From the NCBI GenBank assembly GCA_030704615.1, contig CM060732.1, positions 14,694,001 through 14,758,000 on the forward strand: a stretch of 64,000 nucleotides of DNA. The letters run 5' to 3'. The DNA comes from Takakia lepidozioides (taxonomy: Eukaryota > Streptophyta > Takakiopsida > Takakiales > Takakiaceae). Within the stretch, counting starts at the first letter, position 1. Each line of letters starts with the position of its first letter. The notes below the pieces were generated by a model. It searched no databases, was not told where the DNA came from, and saw only the letters and a list, made by a program, of their open reading frames with translations. The translations under genes were made by a program, and so were the position numbers. Shown in pieces: positions 30,560 through 40,274 of this stretch.

Positions 30560-31500
30560 AGGTTGCAGTTACGGAGGACAATGGGAGCCTGACATTGGAC
30601 CCATTGTCACCGGAGGAGAGAGACGACGTATACGGTGGTTCCTAAGGGCTTACAGGAATTGCTTTGCCTTCAGTTTGAAGGACTTAGGAGCACTGAAGGG
30701 TCAAGAGATTCGCATTGAATTGGCTACTGACACGCCAATCTTTCGGAGACCCTATAGATACAGTGACATGGAGAGGTCCTTGATTTAGATGAGAACTCAA
30801 GACCTTTGGGAGGCTGGTTTGGTGGAGCTATCTGGGGAGAGGGGAGAGTATGCTTCAGCACAGTGATGCCAGCCAAGAAGGATGTCTATGGCAATTGGAC
30901 GGAGAGACGTATGTGCGGTGATTACCGGCCTGTAAATCGTCAGACCAAGTCCGATAGGTATGCCATGCCGACACCAGAGGAGATCTTTGATGCCATTGGG
31001 CATGCCAAGGTCTTTAGCACGTTGGATTTACGATCCGGATCCGGATATCACCAGTTGCCGATCAAGGAGGCGGATAAGCAAAAGACGACATTCTGGGGGA
31101 TCAATGAGCACGGGAAAGATTGCCTATACCAGTGGCGGTTCTTACCATTTGGGCTTAAGAACGCTCCAGCAGAATTTCAGAGAGTCATAGACAGGATTCT
31201 AGCAGGGGTGGAGTTTGCTCGGTGCTACATAGATGACATCATCATTTTTAGTGCTACGGTGGAAGAGCATGAGAGACACCTTCAGGGGGTATTTGAGCGC
31301 TTGAGGGCGTACGGATTGAAGTTACATCCGGGAAAGTGCAAGTTTTTCCACAACCAGATTGAGTATCTGGGTCACATGATATATCCTGGAGGATTGGGGG
31401 TACAGCAGACTAAGGTAGAGTCCATTGCACAGGTTCCACGCCCCACGGATGTGAGCCGAGTCAAGCTTTCATTGGGTTAGCAAACTATTATAGACGGTTT
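30560..31500 (+). pseudogene. pol: Ty3/gypsy reverse transcriptase
   Basis: A degraded N-terminal part (30620-30800, with TAG at 30786) leads into the clear frame 30806-31480. Motifs are MCGDYRPVNRQTKSDRY, STLDLRSGSGYHQLPIKE, FLPFGLKNAPAEFQRVID and the catalytic YIDD at 31226-31237, then HPGKCKFFHNQIEYLGH. A frameshift near 31465 separates it from the connection region (ANYYRRF). The conserved SGYHQ is preceded by GS instead of the common L/A-S pair. Confidence 0.92.
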
Positions 31501-32035
31501 GTTAAGGGATTTAGTGCGATTGCAAAGGCTCTAACCAAGCTGACCAAGGTGGAGCAGGAGTGGCAGTGGGAAGATGAGCAAGAACAAGCTTTTCAAGAGC
31601 TCAAGGCGAGGTTGACCTCGGCGCCCATCTTGAGACGACCTATCAGGGGGCGTCCTTTTCAGCTGCATACAGATTCGAGCATGCTGGGGCTTGGAGCGGT
31701 GCTCACACAGGTGGATGATGAGGGAAGAGAGTTCGTAGTGGCTTATGCTAGCCGCTTGAACAATGTTGCAGAGTCTAAGTATAGCTCATATGAGAGGAGA
31801 ATGCTTAGCTGCAGTGTGGGCCGTGGCACACTTCAGGTGCTATCTATACGGCAATCTCTTCACCCTTGTCACGGATCACCAACCACTCAAGTGGTTGATG
31901 GAGTCAGACAAGCTTACGGGGAAGCTTGCACGGTGGGCACTCATCATTCAAGAGTATGATTTTCAGGTGGTGCATCGACCGGGTTTGGTCAATCGCAATG
32001 CAGATGGGTTGAGTCGCAATCCATGCACGAACTAG
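31500..32035 (+). pseudogene. Retrotransposon RNase H
   Basis: LHTDSSMLGLGAVLTQVDDE supplies the first catalytic aspartate. After a frameshift near 31795 come ECLAAVWAVAHFRCYLYG, VTDHQPLKWLM and the terminal HRPGLVNRNADGLSR. These are the canonical RNase H blocks of Ty3/gypsy. A TAG at 32033 follows. Confidence 0.9.
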
Positions 32036-32091
32036 CAGGATGACACTGGAGCTCGGTGGCATGGTGAGACGGATGAGGAGATGGTGCCCGG

Positions 32092-33450
32092 ATGGCATGC
32101 ATCTGCATTTCTGTGTATCTTGGCAGCGGAATGCCAGGTTGGCCCTGCAACAGGATGACTGTAGATCAAGTGTCTGAGGACCCTGAGGCCAGCAATGAGC
32201 AGGGTGGCGCCAAAGATATACATGAGGATTCAGTTGTGTTGGACTACCTCTGCACTGGAGACAATGCAGCCACTGTGACTGCCAAGGAGAGGGATCGGAT
32301 CCTACAACGAGCCAAGAGGTTCAAGTGGGAGGGGACACACCTGCTCCGAGTGTGGGAGGATGGTCGAGTGAGGATTGTGCCTCACCCAACACAGCGGGCA
32401 CGGTTAGTGCGGCATGCCCACGAGGAGTTGGGGCATTTTGGAGTGCGACGCACTCATAGCCTACTGCAGGGGCAGTATTGGTAGCGTGGTATGCACATAG
32501 AGGTGCAACAATTTGTGGCTAGGTGCATGGTGTGTGACAGGGTGCGTGCTTCATTCAACGCCCCTACTCCACAATTGCACCCTCTTCCGATCATGGGATT
32601 GGGCTACAGGTGGAGTCTTGACTTCGCAGGGCCGTTGCCACTGACCATGCGCCACAACAAGTACGTGTTGGTGATGGTGAAGCACTTCTCCAAGTGGATT
32701 GAGTTGGTTCCATTGCCTGATAAGGCTAGTGAGGGAGCTGCGTATGCATTCTTGGATTGTGTGCTTAGCCGATTCGGTGCTCCAGCTGAGGTACTCACGG
32801 ACCAAGGGAGAGAGTTCTTGGGGGAGTTTCAGGCTTTGTGTGACAAAGCCTTGATAGACCACCGCACCACTTCTCGGGATCATCCTGAGGCCGATGGCTT
32901 GGCAGAGAGAGTTGTTCAGACAGTAAAGAGGGGTTTGCGCAAGTATGGCTTGCAGAAGGGACACCTAGGAGATTGGGACCTTCAGTTACCCTGGTTAGCC
33001 ATGGGCTACAGGTTCAGCAAGCAAGCATCACTTGCCTCCTTCTCACCATACTTTCTTCTCTTTGGCCGAGAGCTGGATTTGCCTACATCCATTCGCAGGG
33101 AAGTTGCTACAGTTTTTGACCTTGACGATCCGGACGTGTAGGCACGTGCATGTGAGCAGCATGCAGAGTTGTTCAAGGAAGTCATGCCCATGGCTTTCGA
33201 GAACCTTGTCATTGCACAACACCGTGATACGTTGAGGTATGCTACCATACGTGGTGGGGGCTATCGTCCTGGGGTTCAGAGATTCAACCCTGGTGACTAT
33301 GTCTATCTGTAGCAGACTGCTCCTACGACCTTGGATGTGACTGCAAGACGTGTTATTTTGAGGGTTCGAGAGGTCTTGCCCTCAGGCGTCTTGGTCTTGG
33401 AGGGTTGGGATGGCATAACTTGGAAGGACCATGTGCATAATTGTGCGCCA
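32092..33450 (+). pseudogene. Retrotransposon integrase (zinc domain, DDE core, C-terminal GPY-like domain)
   Basis: One frame throughout, interrupted by TAG at 32482, 33139 and 33310. HAHEELGHFGVRRTHSLL and CMVCD form the HHCC zinc domain. Catalytic residues: Asp in SLDFAG (32620), Asp in LTDQGREF (32800), Glu in LAERVVQT (32905). The region FNPGDYVYL followed by VREVLPSGVLVLEGWDG resembles the C-terminal DNA-binding fold. It runs straight into the PHD finger without a frame change. Confidence 0.9.
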
Positions 33451-33516
33451 TGTCACCTTCCGAATGTCGATGGCAAGATTGACCCAAACCTGACAGTGGT
33501 ATCTGCAAGTTTGAGG

Positions 33517-33651
33517 TGCATGTTGTGTGGGTCTGCTAAAGGGGCAGCCACCATGCTGGTGTGTGATCGATGCTCTAGAGGTTGGCATATGGGATGCTTG
33601 ACTCCACCTCTTGAGATGGTTCCGGATGGGGATTGATTATGTCCACAATGC
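33517..33651 (+). pseudogene. PHD finger at the C-terminus of the integrase
   Basis: Cysteine/histidine order CMLC - CDRC - WHMGC - CPQC, with PPLEMVPDGD between the last two pairs, is the C4HC3 pattern of a PHD finger. A TGA at 33634 replaces the tryptophan expected before LCPQC. PHD fingers read histone H3 tails, so here it could steer integration (inference), the job done by chromodomains in chromoviruses. The frame continues past TAGs at 33658 and 33667 for about 50 codons. Confidence 0.85.
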
Positions 33652-33917
33652 ATTGGATAGTGGGAGTAGATACAATCATGGGAGACTTACAAGAAATGCA
33701 AGGCCAAGCTACTAGGAGACCTTGAACACACGAGATCATGGCTCAAGTTCACAGATTGCAAGACGGCGACTAACGATGGGGCTACTCTTGTACCCGGCCT
33801 CTTGGTCAATAGAGTTTGAGTACAATAGGGACAGTGATAGAGGACTTAGTACGGCTGTGGCTATTACATCTTGTAACTATCTGGAGTTAGAGGGACCTAT
33901 CCACCAGCTAGGGGGGC

Positions 33918-34450
33918 GATTGTGGCAGACTACTTTATTGTGCATATATGTGTGGTGTGGTTTGGACAGCGATGTAGTTGTGTAGCGATACGTATGCGCA
34001 CGACAGCTGTCAAGTTAAATAAGCACAGTGTGAAACTAACTAGAATAAAGCTAGTTATTTGTATTTAACACTTGGATTTAGGTCAAGTGTTAAATTAGGT
34101 GTCAAGTTTAGTTTGACACCTGAACCGTCTTATCTTCACGAGAGCGTCAGTCGCGTAGCTCATCTTTCTCGAGTTGAGCCTGCGTGACCGAGCTCCTTCA
34201 CGCTTTAGAATCTGAGTGTGCGTATGTAGGGGTATAGGTTGATGTGGGGTGGAGTCCCCATAGCTTGGGGTGCCCCTGGCTCGACTATTATCTTAAAGAG
34301 TGATAACGATGGATTTCATGTTTCTTGTGTCAAGAGTTTGTTCTTTAGCTTTCTTATCATTGTGGCAGACTACTTTATTGTGCATATATGTATGGTGCGG
34401 TTTGGACAGCGATGTAGTTGTGTAGCGATACGTATGCGCACGACACTTAC
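33918..34450 (+). repeat. About 88-bp segment duplicated on both sides of the 352-bp repeat
   Basis: ATTGTGGCAGACTACTTTAT and the following bases through GCGCACGACA occur at 33918-34005 and again from 34359 to 34445 with three differences. The 352-bp repeat lies between them. The first copy starts just after a purine run, as the start of a 3' LTR would. Confidence 0.8.
34008..34359 (+). repeat. 352-bp dispersed repeat, copy 2
   Basis: Same length, ends and internal inverted repeats as 22742-23093. It starts two bases after the end of the 88-bp segment, and the second 88-bp copy starts at its last base. Confidence 0.85.
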
Positions 34451-34626
34451 CTCGGCTTGTGAGGGCATGCATACATTTTACAGTTCATTGTATGAATAAA
34501 AAATTTCCTTGAACTAAAGTTCCACTTTTTGTGCAATGTTGAATGTTGTTGAATCTTGACTTTTGCCTGGGAGGGTCCAGCACTCAATCTTGTAGCCAGA
34601 CCCTGTGGAACCTAGTTATCATTCCT

Positions 34627-34683
34627 GACGTGACGTGGCGTTGACACGTCGGCCGTCACGTCCGACGTGCATCACGTCACGTC
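34627..34683. repeat. Nested perfect palindrome rich in ACGT
   Basis: GACGTGACGTG pairs with CACGTCACGTC, and inside it CACGTCGG pairs with CCGACGTG. Six TGACG/CGTCA cores (the bZIP-binding type of plants) lie in 57 bases. It stands about 150 bp outside the first hairpin array. Confidence 0.75.
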
Positions 34684-34829
34684 GAATCCAGACGTTTATC
34701 CATGTAATTTTTTTTACATTTGACTTTTATGATTTACTGCTACCCTTTGTAATGACATGGCAGCCACGGTATAAAACAGACGTGGCCAATTATTAATATT
34801 TATAATTTCTTTTAAAAAAATGTGTCTGC

Positions 34830-35035
34830 CTATATTGGCGGTCGCATATAATTTATTATTTTAAAAATAAAAGCGACCGCCCATATTGGCGGTCGCTTAT
34901 AATTTAATATTTTGTTAAATTAAGCGACCGCCAGTATTGGCGGTCGCCCGTAATTATTATTTATAAATGAAGCGACCGCCCATATTGGCGGTCGTTTGTA
35001 TTTTATTACATTTTAAAATAAGCGACCGCCAGCGT
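34830..35035. repeat. Hairpin array 1: AGCGACCGCC / GGCGGTCGCT
   Basis: Five palindromic units, each a 9-10 bp GCGACCGCC arm, a 5-6 base loop (CATATT, AGTATT) and the GGCGGTCGC arm. AT-rich spacers of about 35 bases separate them. Equivalent arrays stand at 49490-50120 and 58400-60260. Confidence 0.93.
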
Positions 35036-35042
35036 AGCTACG

Positions 35043-35135
35043 GCGTGAGCCCAGCCCCGTGAGCCTGGGAGCTGAGCTCACGTTCAAGCTTTGAAGCGTG
35101 AGCTGAGCTCACGCTTCAGGGAAGCGTGAGCGGCA
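35043..35135. repeat. GTGAGC palindromes just inside hairpin array 1
   Basis: Several GTGAGC/GCTCAC cores. GAAGCGTGAGCT pairs with AGCTCACGCTTC around one central G (35093-35117). The same kind of block stands inside array 2 at 49404-49475. Confidence 0.8.
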
Positions 35136-35139
35136 TGAA

Positions 35140-35448
35140 TCTGCTGGAGAAGCAGGTCCTATAGGCGAGGATTGCAGGAAGAGGGCCTATTACCGTGGAC
35201 AAAACAAAGGAGGCCACCATGCACCATGTCTGCAATGCGTGCCAAAAAAGAGGAATATGTAAACATGTCAGATTTGAGCTCAGAATGATTGACACAGTTT
35301 ATTTCAATTCACAGAGAGACGCTTACAATGAATCGCAAGTGCATTTGCCCTCACAAGTGAACGAAATGTATATGTTTGTCATAAAATGAAAAGTCTTCAC
35401 ACGGCAACCTGGAAACCAGCATGGGAAGCGGGCATGGCTCGTATGTGT
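35140..35448. other. Spacer downstream of the transposase gene
   Basis: No supported gene. It should contain the transposase 3' untranslated region on the minus strand; a clear polyadenylation signal was not found. Confidence 0.4.
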
Positions 35449-38400
35449 TCAAAGAGAAGTTGGCGGAGCTCTACGCGAGGTGTCCCGCTGCAGAAGGGTG
35501 ATGACTTCTCCGTAGCCTAGTGTGGCTTGGTGAATGAATTGGTCTCTCTTACCGTCGCAACACATAATTACAAGGTATATGTAATATTGATGCTTGCAGG
35601 GGACCCACTTCCCTCTCATGCCGAGAGCGCCCTCACGCATCGTTACAAAATCCGGACAAGTGCACGATGGGAAATTCCCAATGGTAACTTGATATTCTTT
35701 GGCATGAAGAACTGAGCCAATTGACAGCACTGTGTAAATCCGTCCATACCCCGGGGAAGGGACTTCGGTGATACGAGCCACCGTAGCCTGCAAAATTCTA
35801 GCCGATTCCATCTTGCATTCGTGATCTGCACCCGAAGCAACACGGCGCACTGTTTTTCCATCTCTTTTTGTTGGGTGGGAGTTGGCACCGGGTGGAGGCA
35901 TTGTCGGAGCATGTGGCACATCTGTGCCGACAGTGCATAAGGGCACCACCCGGGACCGTGCAAGACAAAACCCTCCCTCCTCCAGCATGCTTATCTCGGT
36001 TGAGGACAGCGATGTCCCAATTTGCACAGGCCAAATTGCGGGGGGAGGGGGCTTCATTATCACGGAAGGACGAACTGTTCCCTTCACGCATCGTGCCATA
36101 TCGTCTGGGCAGAACCAAAACTTGTGCTCTTTTGACTCCCCACTATGATAAGGTCGGAACAACCCTGTGAATGTTGGAGCTGGAGTCCCCCTGGAGCCTT
36201 TGCATATTTTTGATTTGCATTTCTTGAAAGAGGGGGTCCGAATTGCCATGCAAGCCACTCTAGATCCTGGTGGGGTGCGTTCTATATGCCAGTCACTATC
36301 AATGCAATCAGATTCCTGCACCATGGCCACCACCTCCTCCAATGGGATTTCCGCTGCTATGCTTGCATGTTCCGCACCTGCTCCACAGGAGGAGGACCCA
36401 CCTGGGAAGGGGCCGGCACAGGACTTAGTCTGCACTGGAGACACCTTTGGCACAGAGAAATTGACCCTGTCTGGCCTATGGGAATCTCCATCTGACCCTG
36501 GAAGAGTGTTTAATTTCCTTTTGCATGATCCAAATCTTTCCTCGCCTTCCAAATGGGGGAGCCTGGATTGCAGAGGGGAACCTTCAGTGCACCTGTTTAG
36601 AGCTCTGGCCATCTTTGACGGGTCTCCGGACCTACTCGCAGCCCTTAGCATCAACAAAGTCGAATCGGGGCCCTTCCCTCCACCCCGTCCCATCAGAAAA
36701 TTGCGGTACCTGGTTTGTTGTGTAAGTGCCCGCACCATGTCATCAGCAGTGGCCACATACAAGTCACGACCTGCTTTGGTAGACTGTTGCATCCAGGCGT
36801 TGTGAACAGTCTCTGCCAAATTACACGATGGCATGTCGGCCAAGTCCTCCAAGGACATGTCCTGCAGGAGGCATTGCATGGAAATGTGAGGAAGGAAAAG
36901 AAATGGTAGAGGTTATTCAAGTGACAATCGAACAACCCCAAATGAACAGGCACGATGCAAAGTGCAATTTGTGTTTAAGGAAAACTTGTGAGGCTTACCG
37001 TCGTCATGAAAGCTCCCCACTGTCTGTACCTGAAGTGCCAGAAAACCAACCAGTCCTCCAACTCCTTCAGGTGGATACCTGTAGCAGCACCAGCGGAGAA
37101 CCACCAAGCCCGGATTGCCTGGTAAGTGCTCTCTGCTTCTCCCATTGAGGTGGCATTCTTGTACTTCAGACAGAGCCTTCTATGCTCCAACTGAAGGTCA
37201 GGGCGAATGCAGCGCTTTGTATGACGTGCCAGAGATTGACTCCAATGGAAGAGGCATGTGCGCTCCCTATTTTCCATGGGGACCTTAGGATCCCCAGAAC
37301 CAAACACGCGCCGCACTGCATTGAAATTTGCCTGTGCACTATCAGCCATGAAGCCCGCAAAGTTTGTGTTCTGTATTCCATTGCGCTGCATGACGGTCAG
37401 GAGGGACTTCCACATGAGCATCTGGGATTCAGTGTCCTCCGACTGCATATCACAAATTGCTATGGAGAGCACACGCTGGTACGCTGGATCATACACATGG
37501 CACGCCATGGTTGTCCAACCCTTCACCCGTTTGCAGTGATCAAACATTAACCAACATTTAGCCAAATCTCCTCCAGGTTGCATTCGGCGGACAATGCTCA
37601 CACCACTGCCTTGGCCCACAGCGGACATCTTGAACAAATACACTTTGGACGAGCCCTGGCCAGGGAACATACTGTTTTGAATGAATTCATAGCGACTCCT
37701 CCGTTTGAGGTCCATAATGTTGTCCATGAATCCAGCAGTGCCTGTGCCCATTCTGAGTGCATTCACCTGGTTTCGAATATTGGGAGAGCTCAACACGGAG
37801 AAATGGTCCATGACTGCCTCAAGGGAATCTGCATCCAGCATTGGCTGTGTCGAATCCCCTTCACCCAGTATGTGTTTTTCCAGGAATGCCTTGCTAGCTG
37901 CAAGCGCTATAGCAGAAGGTGTTGCAGAAGGGGCATTATGGAACTCTTGCTTCAGTAGATTTCTAGCGATGTCCACGCTATCCCTGCAACTCCCTTTGGA
38001 CACAGGATGCTCGTGTGCACCCATATGAATGCAGGCACGAGTCATTGTCTTGCATCGATGTGCCACCTGATACATACGAGCGTGGCAAACAGAAACACAG
38101 GACGGGGAAAGTTTGCAGAACCTGCACACAAAAGTATTGGTATTGGGAGGTGCAAGCCCTGGGGTGAAAGGATTCAGGGGCACACCTTCCCACTCACTTT
38201 CGTTTGGCTGAGCGCTGTTTCTCAGCCGAGGGCAAGAAATATTCAGGCACTTGCAATGCCCAACGCAAACCGACCTCCGAAATTTCAAGCCAATGTCGTT
38301 ATGGATGTTCGAAGTTTTTGTCCTGCACCAAGGATGTCCGTCATGTTTCTTGTCCATGCCCTGCAGAAGCCCAGCCAGTCCACTGGAAGACGTGGGAGGG

Positions 38401-39443
38401 TTGAGCTCAAACAAGATGTCCCCATCAAACTGAGCTGGCACGTATTGAACACGTTGCACTGGAAGGGACTCCCAATCAACAAAACGTAGCTCGCTCTTGC
38501 ACCCAGGCACACCTGCGAGGGCTTTCAATTTTGGAATGACACTTGTTATCTCGCGCAATTCGTCATCATCCAATAAGGGAGTTTGCACTGGCGGAGGAAT
38601 CTCAGAAACATCCTCCGAGGACGAGTCCGAAAGAGTAACGAAGGTAGTGGATGTGCTCACCTCTTGTTTCACAGGAACTGTGCCCTTCTGTTGCACGACC
38701 GATGCTGCAGTGCCAGGGGTAACGACTGATCCTGCTGATTGTCTTCTCTCTTTTCCAAGGACACGGTATGTTCCTGGAAGGACTCTCCACTTCCTTCCAC
38801 ACTCGCCAACCAAGGGTTTCTCCAAGTGCCCAGAATCCAAATTCCCATCCTCGTCATACACCTCTTTCTGAACAAGCAGAGAACCCAACTCCAGCGGGAA
38901 CACTGTAACCAGCTCATCCTCATGAACAACTGCATACCCATCGTCGTCTGCAGTGGCAGTCAGTGGAAGAGTACCTGCATTGGAATGGAATCGAGCGAGT
39001 GCATCTCGCTCCCTCGACATGTTTTCCAGCACTGAACGAAACTGCCGATGCAGAACGGAATCCCCGAACTGAGAGCCCGTAATTATCGAAAGTGGAAATA
39101 CCACCAGCAAACTGAGGTCAACAAGGGTAGCACCAAACCCAAGGCTGCCGGCGATGCATGCCAAGGATGTAGGGATGACGTGCACATTCACCTCCCACCA
39201 ACCAGAAAAACGGTTTTGAAAGACCAGAGCCACAAGAAGCCGTACTGTTTTTGGATGGAAAACAAACCCTGAAATTGACATGAAACCATCCATTATGAAA
39301 TGACGGCAACAACCCTGGAGAGCAGTAAACAGGAAGATCCGATTGTAATGAGATTGTGTTGCGCCAGAATAGCACAGAACAAACACCGACACTTCAAGAG
39401 ATACCTCGCACGAATGTGTGCAACACATGGTCATATCCGACAC
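35449..39443 (-). CDS. MULE-like transposase with N-terminal cysteine-rich domain and C-terminal SWIM zinc finger, two exons
   Basis: Exon 1 is 39443-36999 and exon 2 is 36861-35449; GTAAGC donor and CTGCAG acceptor, phase 0, about 1285 residues. A Cys/His-rich region (CVGHCKCLNISC, FVCRFCKLSPSC, CKTMTRACIHMGAHEH) lies near the middle of exon 1. The RNase H-like core follows: WLMFDHCKRVKGWTTMACHV, GFMADSAQANFNAVRRVFGS and CLFHWSQSLARHTKRC, matching the D...D...C/H-x-H layout of Mutator-like transposases. Exon 2 ends with a SWIM finger (CTCPDF...WVPCKH). Exons are intact. The start is uncertain; Met at 39020 (MSRERDALARF) is an alternative because the first 141 residues look less protein-like. 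It stands head-to-head with the methyltransferase gene. It probably moves the element bounded by the hairpin arrays (inference). Confidence 0.78.
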
Positions 39444-39962
39444 AATCCTTTATACCGAATGACCCCATGGGGACGGTCACGGCATAAAAAAAACCACAGG
39501 GCATGCAGCACAACACACGTGGATGCATATGTGAAGCATAACAATTATTGCGAATCTGGAAGAACTGCTCGGAATTGAAAAAGCACTACATTTCTACGGC
39601 GCATTCGAATTTGAAAGAAGGCAAGGAGGCCGCCATGTATTGGCAGGCGGCGAAGCACATCTGACATATATCGCAAATGCATGCAACGGATATTCTTTTT
39701 CTTCGGCGCTTTATTAGCTGGGTAATACAAAGACGACAAAATGGATGAATTCCGTTCGCACACAATATCAACACCCGCATCCAAATACGGTTGACAACGT
39801 CCATTTTTATTTTTGTTACATGCGATACCAGAACTTGTTGCAAACGTCAAACTGGAGAGCTCCAGGGGCATCGTGGGGAGCCCTTGTTTCCAGCGGAGGA
39901 GAAAGAGAAGGAAGTCATTATACTTCACGAGTTCTAGAAACAGGAATAGAGCTAGATATAGA
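39444..39962. promoter_or_regulatory. 519-bp head-to-head spacer between transposase and methyltransferase genes
   Basis: Two divergent genes start at its ends, so it should hold both promoters. I see no convincing TATA box, and the boundary on the plus side is uncertain because the frame of exon 1 is open back to 39813. Confidence 0.45.
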
Positions 39963-40274
39963 ATGAGGATGGAAAGAGTGGAGGAAGAGGAAAAGGAGGA
40001 AGAAGAGGGAATACAGGAAAGTGTGGCGATGGAGGAGCAGGAATCTGGAGAAGAACAACAACCCACCATAGTTCCAGGAACAGGCGAGGAGGACACTGCG
40101 TCTGAGGGAGAGACAGACGACATGGAGGAAGATGTTGACACTGGCCTCACGAACGATCTGACCACGGGAAAGAGGAAGGGGGAGAGGCTCACCTACATAG
40201 TCGGCGAAGAGAGCAGCCCCAAGCGGAAAGCGTCCCCGGCAACTGGGGAGTCTTCTCGAGTAGCTACGAAAAAG
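39963..40274 (+). CDS. Exon 1 of the ParB-methyltransferase gene (inferred)
   Basis: Very acidic (EEEEKEEEEG) then TGKRKGERLTY and SPKRKASPA, ending ATKK before donor AAG/GTAAAA in phase 0, which fits the exon 2 acceptor. The frame continues to 40334 unspliced. If not joined, the gene would start at ATG 44967. Confidence 0.5.

Larger units (their letters stand above)
26660..34000 (+). mobile_element. Ty3/gypsy-type LTR retrotransposon with DNA methyltransferase and PHD finger, decayed
   Basis: Order on the plus strand: gag with two zinc knuckles, aspartic protease, C5-cytosine DNA methyltransferase, reverse transcriptase, RNase H, integrase, PHD finger. Integrase after RNase H is the Ty3/gypsy order. 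A weak tRNA-iMet-like primer site (GTACTAGAGCC, about 26671) precedes gag, and a purine run (AGGGGGGCGA, about 33910) precedes a TG-starting sequence at 33920. No matching LTR pair is visible. At least 11 in-frame stops and several frameshifts make this copy inactive. Confidence 0.88.

Noticed and set aside
26991-33669. Alternative genetic code with TAG read as glutamine
   Set aside because: CAG remains common in the same frames, TAG also breaks unrelated genes together with true frameshifts, and the host gene TBCD shows normal coding. Decay by deamination is simpler.
22742-34359. The two 352-bp repeats as the LTR pair of the DNMT retrotransposon
   Set aside because: No primer-binding site after the first, no purine tract before the second, and no short target duplication outside. 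The purine run lies 90 bases earlier.
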